Below, one piece after another: positions 7,640-14,442 of a DNA stretch of 20,572 nt. Both the position numbers and the translations under genes were made by a program. A model generated the notes under the pieces. It was not told where the DNA came from, did not search any database, and saw only the letters and a list, made by a program, of their open reading frames with translations. The stretch's first letter is position 1; every line of letters starts with the position of its first letter. Source of the DNA: Fimenecus sp964557975 (GTDB lineage: Bacteria > Bacillota > Clostridia > Oscillospirales > Acutalibacteraceae); assembly GCA_964557975.1 (NCBI GenBank), contig CAZLCG010000034.1:1-20572 (forward strand), in the 5' to 3' direction.

Positions 7640-8114
7640 CGCTCAATCTCTCCAAAATCGTATTAAGTGCCTCGTCGGCGGATTTGTTTCTGTTATTCTG
7701 ACGAATATCCTCGACAAAGCTGTTTAGATATTTTTTAACTACCGTGCTTTTCCCGTCCGAAACCGCAATATACACAAGACCCACGGGTTTGTCGGTTCCG
7801 TCCGAATCCGGTCCCGCAATTCCCGTTACCGAAACGGCGATATCCGCTCCGCTGACCTTTAACGCTCCCGAAACCATTTCCCTTGCCGTTTGCTCGCTGA
7901 CTGCGCCGTACATATTAAGCGTTTCTTCGCTGACGCCGAGAATTTCGCTCTTTATCCTGTTGGAATAGCTTACTATTCCGCACTCAAACACGCCGGATGA
8001 GCCGGGAATATCGGTAATTCTTTTTGCGATAAGTCCGCCCGTACACGACTCGGCAGTCGCAACGGTCAGTTTTTTTTCTTTAAGCAGCTTTACGAGCTTT
8101 TCCTCGGGTTTCAT
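7632..8114 (-). CDS. CinA C-terminal domain protein, nicotinamide-nucleotide amidase (PncC-like)
   Basis: 160 residues, the length of a stand-alone CinA C-terminal (PncC) domain. Such enzymes deamidate NMN to nicotinate mononucleotide in NAD recycling. The nucleophile motif AESCTGG is at 21-27 (Ser23). GIVSYSN at 46-52, AVSEQTAREM at 71-80, SVTGIAGPDS at 95-104 and KPVGLVYIA at 109-117 all match the family. The N-terminal molybdopterin-binding-like domain of full-length CinA is absent here. ATG at 8114 lies 9 bases after the thiI stop, and its ribosome site (aggtga) overlaps that stop; the end overlaps the first sortase gene by 8 bases. The family assignment is firm. Amidase activity is likely because all motifs are intact. 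Confidence 0.95.
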   Translation of the reverse strand: MKPEEKLVKLLKEKKLTVATAESCTGGLIAKRITDIPGSSGVFECGIVSYSNRIKSEILGVSEETLNMYGAVSEQTAREMVSGALKVSGADIAVSVTGIAGPDSDGTDKPVGLVYIAVSDGKSTVVKKYLNSFVEDIRQNNRNKSADEALNTILERLSDE

Positions 8115-8123
8115 TCGGCTTTG

Positions 8124-9293
8124 TCACCTGATTATTTCAAATTTTGTGTTTTCAACCGCTTCGTTTATAAGGGAGTCAAGGTCAAAAACAGCCTCTGCCT
8201 TTTCAAGCATTTCTATTGTCGGTCTTGTTCTCGGATGCTTAGGAGTAAACACCGTACAGCAATCCTCATACGGTCTTATTGATATATCAAAGGTTTCGAT
8301 TTTTCTTGAAATTTTAATTATTTCTTCCTTATCCATCGCAATAAGCGGTCTGAACACAGGCAGTGAGGAAACGGCGTCCGTGCAGGCAAGCGCGGGCATC
8401 GTCTGCGAGGCAACCTGACCTATGCTTTCGCCCGTAACAACCGCCTGACATCCCGTTTTTTCCGCAACCGCATTTGAAATACGCATCATAAATCGTCGCA
8501 TAACAAGCGTAAACAGTTCCTCGGGACAGTTATCCCTGATTTGCTCCTGTATTTTTGTAAACGGTACTGTGTGAAGCGCAATATCGCCGCTGTACCGTGA
8601 AACCTGCCTTAATAAATCGTGAACCTTAATTTCAGCCTGAGGCGATGTGAACGGAGGAGAAGCAAAATGAACCGCGTCCAACACGACGCCTCTTTTTGCC
8701 ATCATCCAGCCTGCGACGGGGCTGTCTATTCCGCCGCTTATCAAAAGCATAGCCTTGCCGCCCGTACCTACGGGCATACCGCCCGCGCCTTTAATCTGAC
8801 CGCCCCTTATAAACGCGTGATGATCCCTTATCTCTACCGTAACCGTCAAATCGGGATTGCGAACGTCAACCGAAAGTCGCGGGAATTTTTGGAGTATTGC
8901 CCCTCCTGTTTCCGCGCTGATCTGCGGCGACGTCAGCGGAAAGCTCTTGTCGCTTCTCTTCGCTTCGACCTTAAACGTGGAAGCGTTTTCAAGCTGTTCT
9001 CTGAGATACTCGGGCGCCGTGTTCAAAATAACCGACATATCCTTTTCAACCTGCGCCGCCCTTTGGAAGCCCGCTATACCGAAAATTCTTGAAAGAATAT
9101 TTATAGCTTCGTCCATATCGTATTCTTCGCTTTGCGCCTCAACGGTCATGGTTGACTGCATACAGGTAATCTTAACCTTGCCTAAGGGAGCAAGCCTGCG
9201 CCTGATATTTTTTGCAAGCGCCGCTTCAAAGGAAGAACGGTTGAGCCCCTTAAGAGCAAGCTCGCCGTTTTTAATTAAAATGATTTCTTTCAT
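8124..9293 (-). CDS. thiI: tRNA 4-thiouridine synthase ThiI
   Basis: 389 residues, a full-length ThiI of the short (non-rhodanese) type. It activates U8 of tRNA with ATP and inserts sulfur to give 4-thiouridine. The N-terminal ferredoxin-like plus THUMP region covers about 1-170. The PP-loop ATP-binding motif LLISGGIDSPVAGWMMAKRG is at 183-202. CQAVVTGESIGQVASQT (282-298) is a strong ThiI block. PYEDCCTVF (341-349) carries the conserved cysteine. No C-terminal rhodanese domain exists, so sulfur should come directly from the desulfurase encoded 9 bases upstream, as for the NifZ-ThiI pair of Bacillus. ATG at 9293 is preceded by aagga within the 9-base gap. A role in thiazole synthesis is possible for some ThiI proteins but no thiazole gene is nearby. 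Confidence 0.97.
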   Translation of the reverse strand: MKEIILIKNGELALKGLNRSSFEAALAKNIRRRLAPLGKVKITCMQSTMTVEAQSEEYDMDEAINILSRIFGIAGFQRAAQVEKDMSVILNTAPEYLREQLENASTFKVEAKRSDKSFPLTSPQISAETGGAILQKFPRLSVDVRNPDLTVTVEIRDHHAFIRGGQIKGAGGMPVGTGGKAMLLISGGIDSPVAGWMMAKRGVVLDAVHFASPPFTSPQAEIKVHDLLRQVSRYSGDIALHTVPFTKIQEQIRDNCPEELFTLVMRRFMMRISNAVAEKTGCQAVVTGESIGQVASQTMPALACTDAVSSLPVFRPLIAMDKEEIIKISRKIETFDISIRPYEDCCTVFTPKHPRTRPTIEMLEKAEAVFDLDSLINEAVENTKFEIIR

Positions 9294-9302
9294 AGTATAT
9301 CC

Positions 9303-10433
9303 TTATTTTCTTCTTAATTCCGAAAGCGCTTTTTGAGCCGTTTTTACAAATCCGTCGATATCCTCGCGGGTCGTTTCGTAAGAAAAGCTTACGCGAACCG
9401 CAGTGTCTGTTCTCTCGGGCGAAAGCCCCATTGAAACGAGCGTCTCGCTCCTGTGTCCCTTTGAACAGGCGGAGCCTGCCGAAATATATATGCCGTTCAT
9501 TGAAAAATAATTTACCGAAACCTGCGAGGGTATTTTTGAAAGCGAAAGGTTAATTATATAAGGCAGGGCATTTTCGGGCGAATTTATTTCTATTCCGTCA
9601 ATTTTAGATATTTTTTGTCTTAAATAAGAATTAAGCTCACGAACCTCTTCCAATCTTCGGTTTGTACTGCCGAAAGCCTCAACCGCCCCTCCGAAAGCGG
9701 CGATCGCAGGCATAGCCTGCGTGCCCGAGCAGATATTGTTTTCCTGCCCGCCGCCTAAAATATACGGCTTAATACGAACCGATTTGTTTTTATAAAGCGC
9801 GCCCGAGCCTTTAAGTCCGTGAATTTTATGAGCGCTCATGGTCATAAGGTCAGCTCCCGCTGCGGCGGGCTTCAGCGGAATTTTCATATAAGCCTGAACC
9901 GCGTCGATGTGTAAAAGTGCGGGCGAATTTTTCTTTTTAATAATTTTTTTAATTTTATCGAACGGTAGAATACTTCCCGTTTCGTTATTAACCGCCATAA
10001 CGCTCACTAAAATTGTATTTTCGTCAACGGCGTTTTCAAATTTTTGAACGCTTATATTCCCGTCGCTGTCCGGCGCGAGCCTTACAACCTCAAAGCCGTC
10101 CTCGGAAAGCTTATCCGCGCATCTTTGAACGCTCGGATGCTCAAACGCGGTCGTTACGATTTTGTTGCCGCGGCGCTTCAGAGCGTTTACCGCGCCGAAA
10201 ATTGCCGTATTATTAGCCGCCGTGCCGCTCGGAGTAAAGAAAATTTCCGATTTTTCCGCAGACAGACTTTTTGCAATAATCTCTCTCGTTTCGTCAAGAA
10301 GCAGCTCGGCTGACAGACCCTTTTCGTGAAGAGAGGACGGATTTCCGTAGCACTCGGTCATGGCGTATTCGGCTTTTGAAACGGCAAGAGAGCAAGGTCT
10401 TGTCGTCGCGCTGTTATCAAGATAAATCTCCAA
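9303..10433 (-). CDS. Cysteine desulfurase (NifS/IscS family), partner of ThiI
   Basis: 376 residues, a PLP enzyme that converts cysteine to alanine and leaves a persulfide for transfer. It opens IYLDNSATTRPC. EHPSV (98-102, His99), HIDAVQ (175-180, Asp177) and SAHKIHGLKG (200-209, PLP Lys203) are the cofactor residues. SAGSACSKGHRS (318-329) holds Cys323, the persulfide-bearing residue, in a short loop. Start is TTG at 10433, with ggggag nine bases upstream; the nearby ATG is out of frame. It is the first gene of the minus-strand operon, with a clear promoter 36-64 bases upstream. Its position next to thiI indicates a dedicated donor for tRNA thiolation, like NifZ of Bacillus; the exact subgroup name is not proven. 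Confidence 0.95.
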   Translation of the reverse strand: MEIYLDNSATTRPCSLAVSKAEYAMTECYGNPSSLHEKGLSAELLLDETREIIAKSLSAEKSEIFFTPSGTAANNTAIFGAVNALKRRGNKIVTTAFEHPSVQRCADKLSEDGFEVVRLAPDSDGNISVQKFENAVDENTILVSVMAVNNETGSILPFDKIKKIIKKKNSPALLHIDAVQAYMKIPLKPAAAGADLMTMSAHKIHGLKGSGALYKNKSVRIKPYILGGGQENNICSGTQAMPAIAAFGGAVEAFGSTNRRLEEVRELNSYLRQKISKIDGIEINSPENALPYIINLSLSKIPSQVSVNYFSMNGIYISAGSACSKGHRSETLVSMGLSPERTDTAVRVSFSYETTREDIDGFVKTAQKALSELRRK

Positions 10434-10468
10434 AAAACCATTCTCCCCAAAGTTACATATTATTGTTT

Positions 10469-10497
10469 ATTATACATCAAAACGTAAGGTTTGGCAA
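10469..10497 (-). promoter_or_regulatory. Sigma-A type promoter of the desulfurase-thiI operon
   Basis: On the minus strand, TTGCCA (10492-10497) is followed by a 17-base spacer and TATAAT (10469-10474), with TG directly before the -10 (extended -10). The desulfurase TTG start lies 35 bases downstream of the -10 box. The -35 box falls inside the region between the divergent genes. Confidence 0.8.
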
Positions 10498-10565
10498 ACA
10501 ATAATGATTACATTTCGCCGTATATTTATAAAAAATTTACAAAATATATTTATGAGGTGAAAAAA

Positions 10566-11909
10566 TTGGAAAAAACAGTATCCCGACGGACAAAAATCAG
10601 AAAATATTTATATGTTATTTTCATAACAGCCGCCCTCGCGGCGGGTTTAATTGTCAGCGCCGTAAGAGCAAATAAACTGTCAAGGCAGCTGAATGTATCG
10701 AGCCAGCGCGCGCTTACGGAGCTTGACACCTACGTTTCGTCTATAAACACCAGCCTTAAAAAAGGCATATATGCAAACACCCCGACGATGCTCGAAGCCA
10801 TGGCGCAGAACCTTGCCCGCGACGCTTCGGGAGCGAAAAACAGCCTTGCGGCTCTGCCTGTTGCCGACGCCCACCTTGACAATACATGCAAATTTCTTTC
10901 TCAGGTAGGCGCGTTTATTGCAACGCTTAACAGAAAGACCGCTGCGGGCGAGAGTATAACCGAAAAGGAAAGAGAAGAGCTTAACAGTCTTTTAAGCGTT
11001 TCCGAAAAGCTGTCGCAGGAGCTTTCCTCCATGCTTTTGGGCGTGCAGAACGGCACTCTCTCGTTTGAAGCAACCGACAGCACCTTACAAAAAAGCGATG
11101 AACAGCTTCAATCCCTCGAAGCGGCAATGAGCGACGCGGAGCAGACTGTTTCCGATTACCCGACGCTGATTTATGACGGTCCGTTCTCCGACCACATTTT
11201 AAACCAAAAGCCCAAGCTTCTTGAGGGAAAAGAGGAAATATCAAAGGACGAGGCGCGGCAAATTGCCGCCGATTTTATCGGAACGGATGTTTCCGCCGTT
11301 ACATTTTCGGGCGAGAGCGAAGGCACTGTTCCCGCCTATCTGTTTTCAACCGAAGCCTTCGGTCTTGCCGTGTCAAAGCAGGGCGGTTATATGCTCTATG
11401 TCCTCGGCTCGTCTTACGCGGGCGAAGCGAAGCTCTCTGCCGGTGACGCGATAAAAAAAGCCTCGGAGTTTCTTTCCTCCAAGGGCTTCGGCAATATGAA
11501 AGACAGCTATTATTCTACGACCGACGGAATATGCACGGTAAATTTTGCCTATGACGCCGACGGCGTGATCTGCTATCCCGACCTTATTAAAGTGAGCGTC
11601 AGCCTTGAAACGGGAGGGATAATATCCTTTGACAGCCGAGGGTATATTATGAACCACTTTGACCGAGCGATTTCCGCGCCTTATTTATCCGAAGACGAGG
11701 CAAAACAGAGCGTCAGCCCCGCTTTAACGGTGATGTCCTCAAGGAGAGCCGTGATTCCGACCGATTCTAAAAACGAAAAATCCGCTTATGAGTTCCACTG
11801 CAAAAGTCAGGACGGCTCAGAGGTGCTTGTCTATATAGACGAAACCACAGGCTATGAGGATGACATTCTGCTGTTGCTCTATGAGGACGGCGGGATTCTG
11901 ACGAAATAA
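10566..11909 (+). CDS. ypeB: YpeB-like spore germination protein with PepSY-type repeats
   Basis: 447 residues. A basic N-terminus and one membrane helix (about 14-32, KYLYVIFITAALAAGLIVSA) precede a helical, probably coiled-coil region (about 35-195) and the YpeB hallmark YPTLIYDGPFSDHI (about 198-211). Three PepSY-like repeats follow (about 225-285, 290-360, 374-440), each starting with a D/E-A helix (SKDEARQIAADF, SAGDAIKKASEF, SEDEAKQSVSPA). In Bacillus, YpeB is needed to place and stabilise the spore cortex lytic enzyme SleB; here no sleB lies beside it. I chose TTG at 10566 because gaggtg sits six bases upstream. An in-frame TTG at 10491 has almost no spacer after its aagg and lies in the divergent promoter. 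No clear sporulation promoter was identified. Confidence 0.88.
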   Translation: MEKTVSRRTKIRKYLYVIFITAALAAGLIVSAVRANKLSRQLNVSSQRALTELDTYVSSINTSLKKGIYANTPTMLEAMAQNLARDASGAKNSLAALPVADAHLDNTCKFLSQVGAFIATLNRKTAAGESITEKEREELNSLLSVSEKLSQELSSMLLGVQNGTLSFEATDSTLQKSDEQLQSLEAAMSDAEQTVSDYPTLIYDGPFSDHILNQKPKLLEGKEEISKDEARQIAADFIGTDVSAVTFSGESEGTVPAYLFSTEAFGLAVSKQGGYMLYVLGSSYAGEAKLSAGDAIKKASEFLSSKGFGNMKDSYYSTTDGICTVNFAYDADGVICYPDLIKVSVSLETGGIISFDSRGYIMNHFDRAISAPYLSEDEAKQSVSPALTVMSSRRAVIPTDSKNEKSAYEFHCKSQDGSEVLVYIDETTGYEDDILLLLYEDGGILTK

Positions 11910-11974
11910 ATAATAATTTATAATTTAAGGTTAAAACTATAACTGTCCGAAACAAAAAAACAGGAGAAGCGACT

Positions 11975-12268
11975 ATGAAAAAAGCGTTAATAATCATCGG
12001 CGTCCTGCTTGTTATGTGCGCGGTCGTTTTCGCAGGCTGCGGCAAAGCGGAAGACGGTAAGATTTCCGAAAGCAATTCCGAAAATTCCGTAAGCAGCGCC
12101 GTATCCGATGCGGGTGACAACGCGGCAGGCGCGGGCGATATGGTCGGTGACGCGGTTACGGGTGCGGGCGATATGGTCGGCGACGTAGTTACGGGCGCAG
12201 GCGATATAGTCGGCGACGTAGTTACGGGCGCGGGCGATATGGCGTCGGATGCCATGGACGGCAGATAG
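11975..12268 (+). CDS. Small putative lipoprotein with four 11-residue repeats
   Basis: 97 residues. The signal peptide has a lipobox VVFAGC, so Cys22 should be lipidated and the protein held at the outer face of the membrane. A Ser/Asn/Glu-rich linker (about 24-50) leads to four tandem 11-residue units, GAGDMVGDAVT with small changes, at residues 52-95. Then comes a short Gly-Arg end. ATG follows caggagaagcgact, a good ribosome site. It starts 65 bases after the ypeB-like gene and probably shares its transcript, though a TATAAT at 11919-11924 could give it its own promoter (its -35 is poor). I do not recognise a named family. The repeat is rich in Gly, Asp, Val and Ala, with no Cys or aromatic residues. 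Confidence 0.8.
   Translation: MKKALIIIGVLLVMCAVVFAGCGKAEDGKISESNSENSVSSAVSDAGDNAAGAGDMVGDAVTGAGDMVGDVVTGAGDIVGDVVTGAGDMASDAMDGR
12128..12259 (+). repeat. Four tandem 33-base coding repeats
   Basis: Units at 12128-12160, 12161-12193, 12194-12226 and 12227-12259 encode the 11-residue repeat of the small lipoprotein. Units two and three are nearly identical at the DNA level; the last is most diverged. The period is an exact multiple of three, so copy number can vary without a frameshift. Confidence 0.9.
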
Positions 12269-12328
12269 GCATGGGAGAACAGAACGCCGTATGCCTTTCG
12301 GCATATCGGTTTCGGCTGTCCAACGCCT

Positions 12329-12388
12329 GAAAAAAGGCTGTTTCAATTGTTCGGTAAACGAATTGAAACAGCCGATTTTATTATATTT
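12329..12388. terminator. Bidirectional intrinsic terminator between convergent genes
   Basis: A perfect 13-base stem, ggctgtttcaatt (12336-12348) with aattgaaacagcc (12361-12373), closes a 12-base loop. It is flanked by an A-run on the left (12330-12335) and a T-rich run on the right (gattttattatatttt). It can therefore stop transcription from the lipoprotein gene and, in the other direction, from thiT. Confidence 0.88.
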
Positions 12389-12402
12389 TCAACAAATTGC
12401 TG

Positions 12403-13068
12403 TCAGGCTTTTTCGGAAGTCTTATTTTTAACGCCCGTAATTTGAGGGAAATTGCCGAGAACAGCGGCTGCAATCGTTGTAATTATTATTTCGGGAATCA
12501 TATAAAGCCCGTTATAGAAAATCGAATAAACCACGGCAAGTCCCGTACCCGAGAAGGTTGAAAGAATTTTCCCGCCGATTTCATAGAAGCCCTCCTGCGA
12601 GAAGAACCATTCCGCCCATGCGCCGTAGAATATCGCGCCCGAGATAATGTGGATAATATACCTTAAAAGCAATGCGACGACAACGCCCAAAGCAAGCTCG
12701 GCGGCAGGCTTTTTAAATTTGCCCTTGAAAATTCCTCCGAAGCCGAGAACCGTATAAGCCGCAACATAGTCGAGCAGACATACGCAGAGAGCCTGCCAAA
12801 TCGCCATTTGGTCGTCCCCCGGCAGGAACATAGCTGAAATTACCTTTACGCCCATAAGCATTTGAATAAGAGAATAAGTAAATCCGCTTAAAAGCCCCCA
12901 CTTTACGCCGTATCTGTACGCAATCAGAACTATTGGGAACATACTTGCAACCGTAATCGTTCCGCCGAACGGCAGTTCAAGACCGATGAGCTTTGAAATA
13001 AGCTCCAGCACCGCGGCGATTGCAATAAGCAGCGCGCTTTCGACCAACCTTAAAGTCGATTTTTTCAT
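12403..13068 (-). CDS. thiT: Thiamine ECF transporter substrate-binding subunit ThiT
   Basis: 221 residues, a very hydrophobic protein with about six membrane helices, typical in size for an ECF S-component. The family features are an N-terminal ESALLIAIAAVLELIS helix, YGVKWGLLSGFTYSLIQM (53-70), GAIFYGAWAEWF (144-155; aromatic thiamine-site region) and YNGLYMIPE (185-193). It binds thiamine and works with a shared EcfA/EcfA'/EcfT module, which is not encoded here. ATG at 13068 follows agggatgg. The gene stands alone, with its own promoter, a TPP riboswitch and an attenuator hairpin ahead of it, which independently supports a thiamine role. Confidence 0.96.
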   Translation of the reverse strand: MKKSTLRLVESALLIAIAAVLELISKLIGLELPFGGTITVASMFPIVLIAYRYGVKWGLLSGFTYSLIQMLMGVKVISAMFLPGDDQMAIWQALCVCLLDYVAAYTVLGFGGIFKGKFKKPAAELALGVVVALLLRYIIHIISGAIFYGAWAEWFFSQEGFYEIGGKILSTFSGTGLAVVYSIFYNGLYMIPEIIITTIAAAVLGNFPQITGVKNKTSEKA

Positions 13069-13081
13069 AAAACCATCCCTT

Positions 13082-13126
13082 TAAATAAGAATAAAAGCCT
13101 TACGGAAATCCCAAAAACCGTAAGGC
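13082..13126 (-). terminator. Riboswitch-controlled attenuator ahead of thiT
   Basis: On the minus strand, gccttacgg (13118-13126) and ccgtaaggc (13097-13105) form a perfect nine-base stem around ttttttgggattt-type loop sequence. It is followed by ttttattcttattta. It lies between the TPP aptamer and the thiT ribosome site, so it most likely forms when TPP is bound and stops transcription before thiT. Confidence 0.85.
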
Positions 13127-13144
13127 GTGTTTTTATTTCTTTCA

Positions 13145-13236
13145 ACAGCTTCCTACGTCGGCATTACCCGCATCAGGTTATAGGGTCAAAGGAGGAATAA
13201 TCCTTTATCTCAGCCGGCTTACCGCCAGCACCCCTG
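13145..13236 (-). ncRNA. TPP riboswitch (THI element)
   Basis: On the minus strand the aptamer runs from caggggtgctgg through the conserved ggctgaga (pyrimidine-sensor side) to accctataacctgatgcggg and taatgccgacg. These are the core sequences of the THI box. A variable arm, aaaggattattcctcctttg, forms its own stem between the two conserved arms. The element is 77 bases upstream of thiT and is followed by a terminator hairpin, giving thiamine-pyrophosphate repression of a thiamine importer. Confidence 0.96.
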
Positions 13237-13266
13237 ATATTGAATTTTCGTTTGGCTTCGGAAACG

Positions 13267-13295
13267 ATTATAATCTTAAAGCGTCAAAAAGTCAA
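13267..13295 (-). promoter_or_regulatory. Sigma-A type promoter of thiT
   Basis: On the minus strand, TTGACT (13290-13295), a 17-base spacer and TATAAT (13267-13272). The predicted start of transcription, near 13260, is about 24 bases before the riboswitch. The -35 box lies inside the terminator of the upstream operon. Confidence 0.85.
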
Positions 13296-13316
13296 CATAT
13301 AAATATGTTTTTTGAC
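13286..13316 (-). terminator. AT-rich terminator after the aminotransferase-ksgA-TSCPD operon
   Basis: On the minus strand the sequence gtcaaaaaacatatttatat (from 13316) folds on ttgac at its other end. The stems are aacatat/atatgtt and outer gtca/tgac, with a few unpaired A residues, followed directly by five T. The stem is AT-rich, so it may be a weak terminator. It lies eight bases past the TSCPD stop codon. Confidence 0.55.
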
Positions 13317-13323
13317 AAATTTG

Positions 13324-13575
13324 TTATCCGCCGTGCTTCTGCGCTTCTCTTAAAGCCTTTACGAGCTGGTCGGGACAGGAGGTGCTTCGCATACCGCACT
13401 TTATACCTTCAAGACTTTCGGCAATTTCATCGACGGATTTGCCGATAACAATTCTCGAAAGACCCTGAAGATTGCCGTTGCATCCGCCGTAGAACTTAAC
13501 GAACTTAACTGTATCGCCGTCAAGCTCAACGTCAATCTGAGCAGAGCAGGTTCCCTTTGTTTTATAAGAATACAT
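13324..13575 (-). CDS. Small TSCPD-domain protein (TIGR03905 type)
   Basis: 83 residues. It matches the stand-alone TSCPD proteins, which resemble the C-terminal tail of B12-dependent ribonucleotide reductases. Four cysteines are placed as in the family: Cys10 (TKGTCS), Cys32 (YGGCNGNLQGLS), Cys60 (KCGMRSTSCP) and Cys67 within TSCPDQ (65-70). These could bind a metal such as zinc, or do redox work; the function is unknown. ATG at 13575 directly follows the ksgA stop (taaatg), and its ribosome site agggtg is inside ksgA, so the two are translationally coupled. It is the last gene of the operon. Confidence 0.92.
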   Translation of the reverse strand: MYSYKTKGTCSAQIDVELDGDTVKFVKFYGGCNGNLQGLSRIVIGKSVDEIAESLEGIKCGMRSTSCPDQLVKALREAQKHGG

Positions 13576-14442
13576 TTACATCACCCTTTTTATTTCGTTT
13601 GAGAGCATACAAAGCTCCTCCATAGTAAGCCTTTCCGCCCGTATTTCGGGGCTTATCAGGGCATTCTCCATAGCCTGTTTAACCTTATCCTTAGGCAAAT
13701 TAAGCCCTGACGATATTCCGTTTAAGGCGGTCTTTCTTCGCTGCATAAATATCGCCCTGACCATCTTAAAGAAAAGCCCGTCATCAATATTCTTTATGGG
13801 CGGCTCGCTGTATAATTTCAGCCTTATAACAGCCGAATCGACCTTAGGCGGCGGCATGAACGAGCCTTTGCCGACGTTAAAAAGAGCTTCGGCGGCGGCA
13901 TAATAATTTACAGCGACAGTAATCGCGCCCGACTCCCTTGAGCCGACCTCGGCGGTAAGCCTTTCGGCGGCTTCCTTCTGCACCATAACGACTATCTGCT
14001 TTATGGGAAGCTTATCCTCCAAAAGCTTCATAATTACGGGCGAGGTTATATAGTAAGGCAGATTCGCGCACACCGACACGTTTTTACAGTCGGAAAATTT
14101 TTCTTTAATCAGAACGTTCAAGTCCGTTTTTAAAATATCGGCATTGATAATTTCAACATTATCGAACTCCCCCAATGTTTCGGGAAGAACGGGCAGAAGC
14201 CTTTTGTCAAGCTCTATTGAAACTACCCTTTTCGCCCTTTTGCAAAGCTCTGCGGTCAGCACGCCTATTCCCGCGCCGATTTCAATAATACCGTCCTCGG
14301 AGTCGGTAACCGCCTCCTCAGCCATCCTCGGGCACACCTCGGGATTTATCAGAAAATTTTGCCCGAGAGCCTTTGAAAACGTAAAGCCGTGCTTTAAAAG
14401 AACCGATTTTATTGTGTTTATATCGGCAAGGTTAAACGACAT
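13576..14442 (-). CDS. rsmA: 16S rRNA dimethyladenosine transferase RsmA/KsgA
   Basis: 288 residues, the usual length. It uses S-adenosylmethionine to dimethylate two adjacent adenosines near the 3' end of 16S rRNA during small-subunit assembly. ALGQNFLIN (25-33) is the N-terminal signature. EIGAGIGVLTAEL (54-66) is the SAM site, and SIELDK (75-80) is the acidic loop. NLPYYI (127-132) is the catalytic motif, and FMPPPKVDSAV (195-205) and MQRRKTAL (233-240) are further family blocks. ATG at 14442 overlaps the end of the aminotransferase gene by 11 bases, with aagg upstream. The TSCPD gene begins immediately after its stop. Confidence 0.97.
   Translation of the reverse strand: MSFNLADINTIKSVLLKHGFTFSKALGQNFLINPEVCPRMAEEAVTDSEDGIIEIGAGIGVLTAELCKRAKRVVSIELDKRLLPVLPETLGEFDNVEIINADILKTDLNVLIKEKFSDCKNVSVCANLPYYITSPVIMKLLEDKLPIKQIVVMVQKEAAERLTAEVGSRESGAITVAVNYYAAAEALFNVGKGSFMPPPKVDSAVIRLKLYSEPPIKNIDDGLFFKMVRAIFMQRRKTALNGISSGLNLPKDKVKQAMENALISPEIRAERLTMEELCMLSNEIKRVM

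Noticed and set aside
6551..7666. 371-codon open frame on the plus strand, opposite the first sortase
   Set aside because: It is antisense to a gene with clear sortase motifs, has no ribosome site, and its protein is Arg/His/Val-rich without recognisable domains; long antisense frames arise from codon bias.
10491..10565. Upstream TTG start extending the ypeB-like protein by 25 residues
   Set aside because: Its aagg is one base from the TTG, it overlaps the divergent -35 box, and the later TTG has gaggtg at proper spacing.
12286..12305. Small hairpin tatgcc-tttc-ggcata downstream of the lipoprotein gene
   Set aside because: It has a six-base stem without a T-run and is overshadowed by the perfect 13-base terminator just after it, so no role can be supported.
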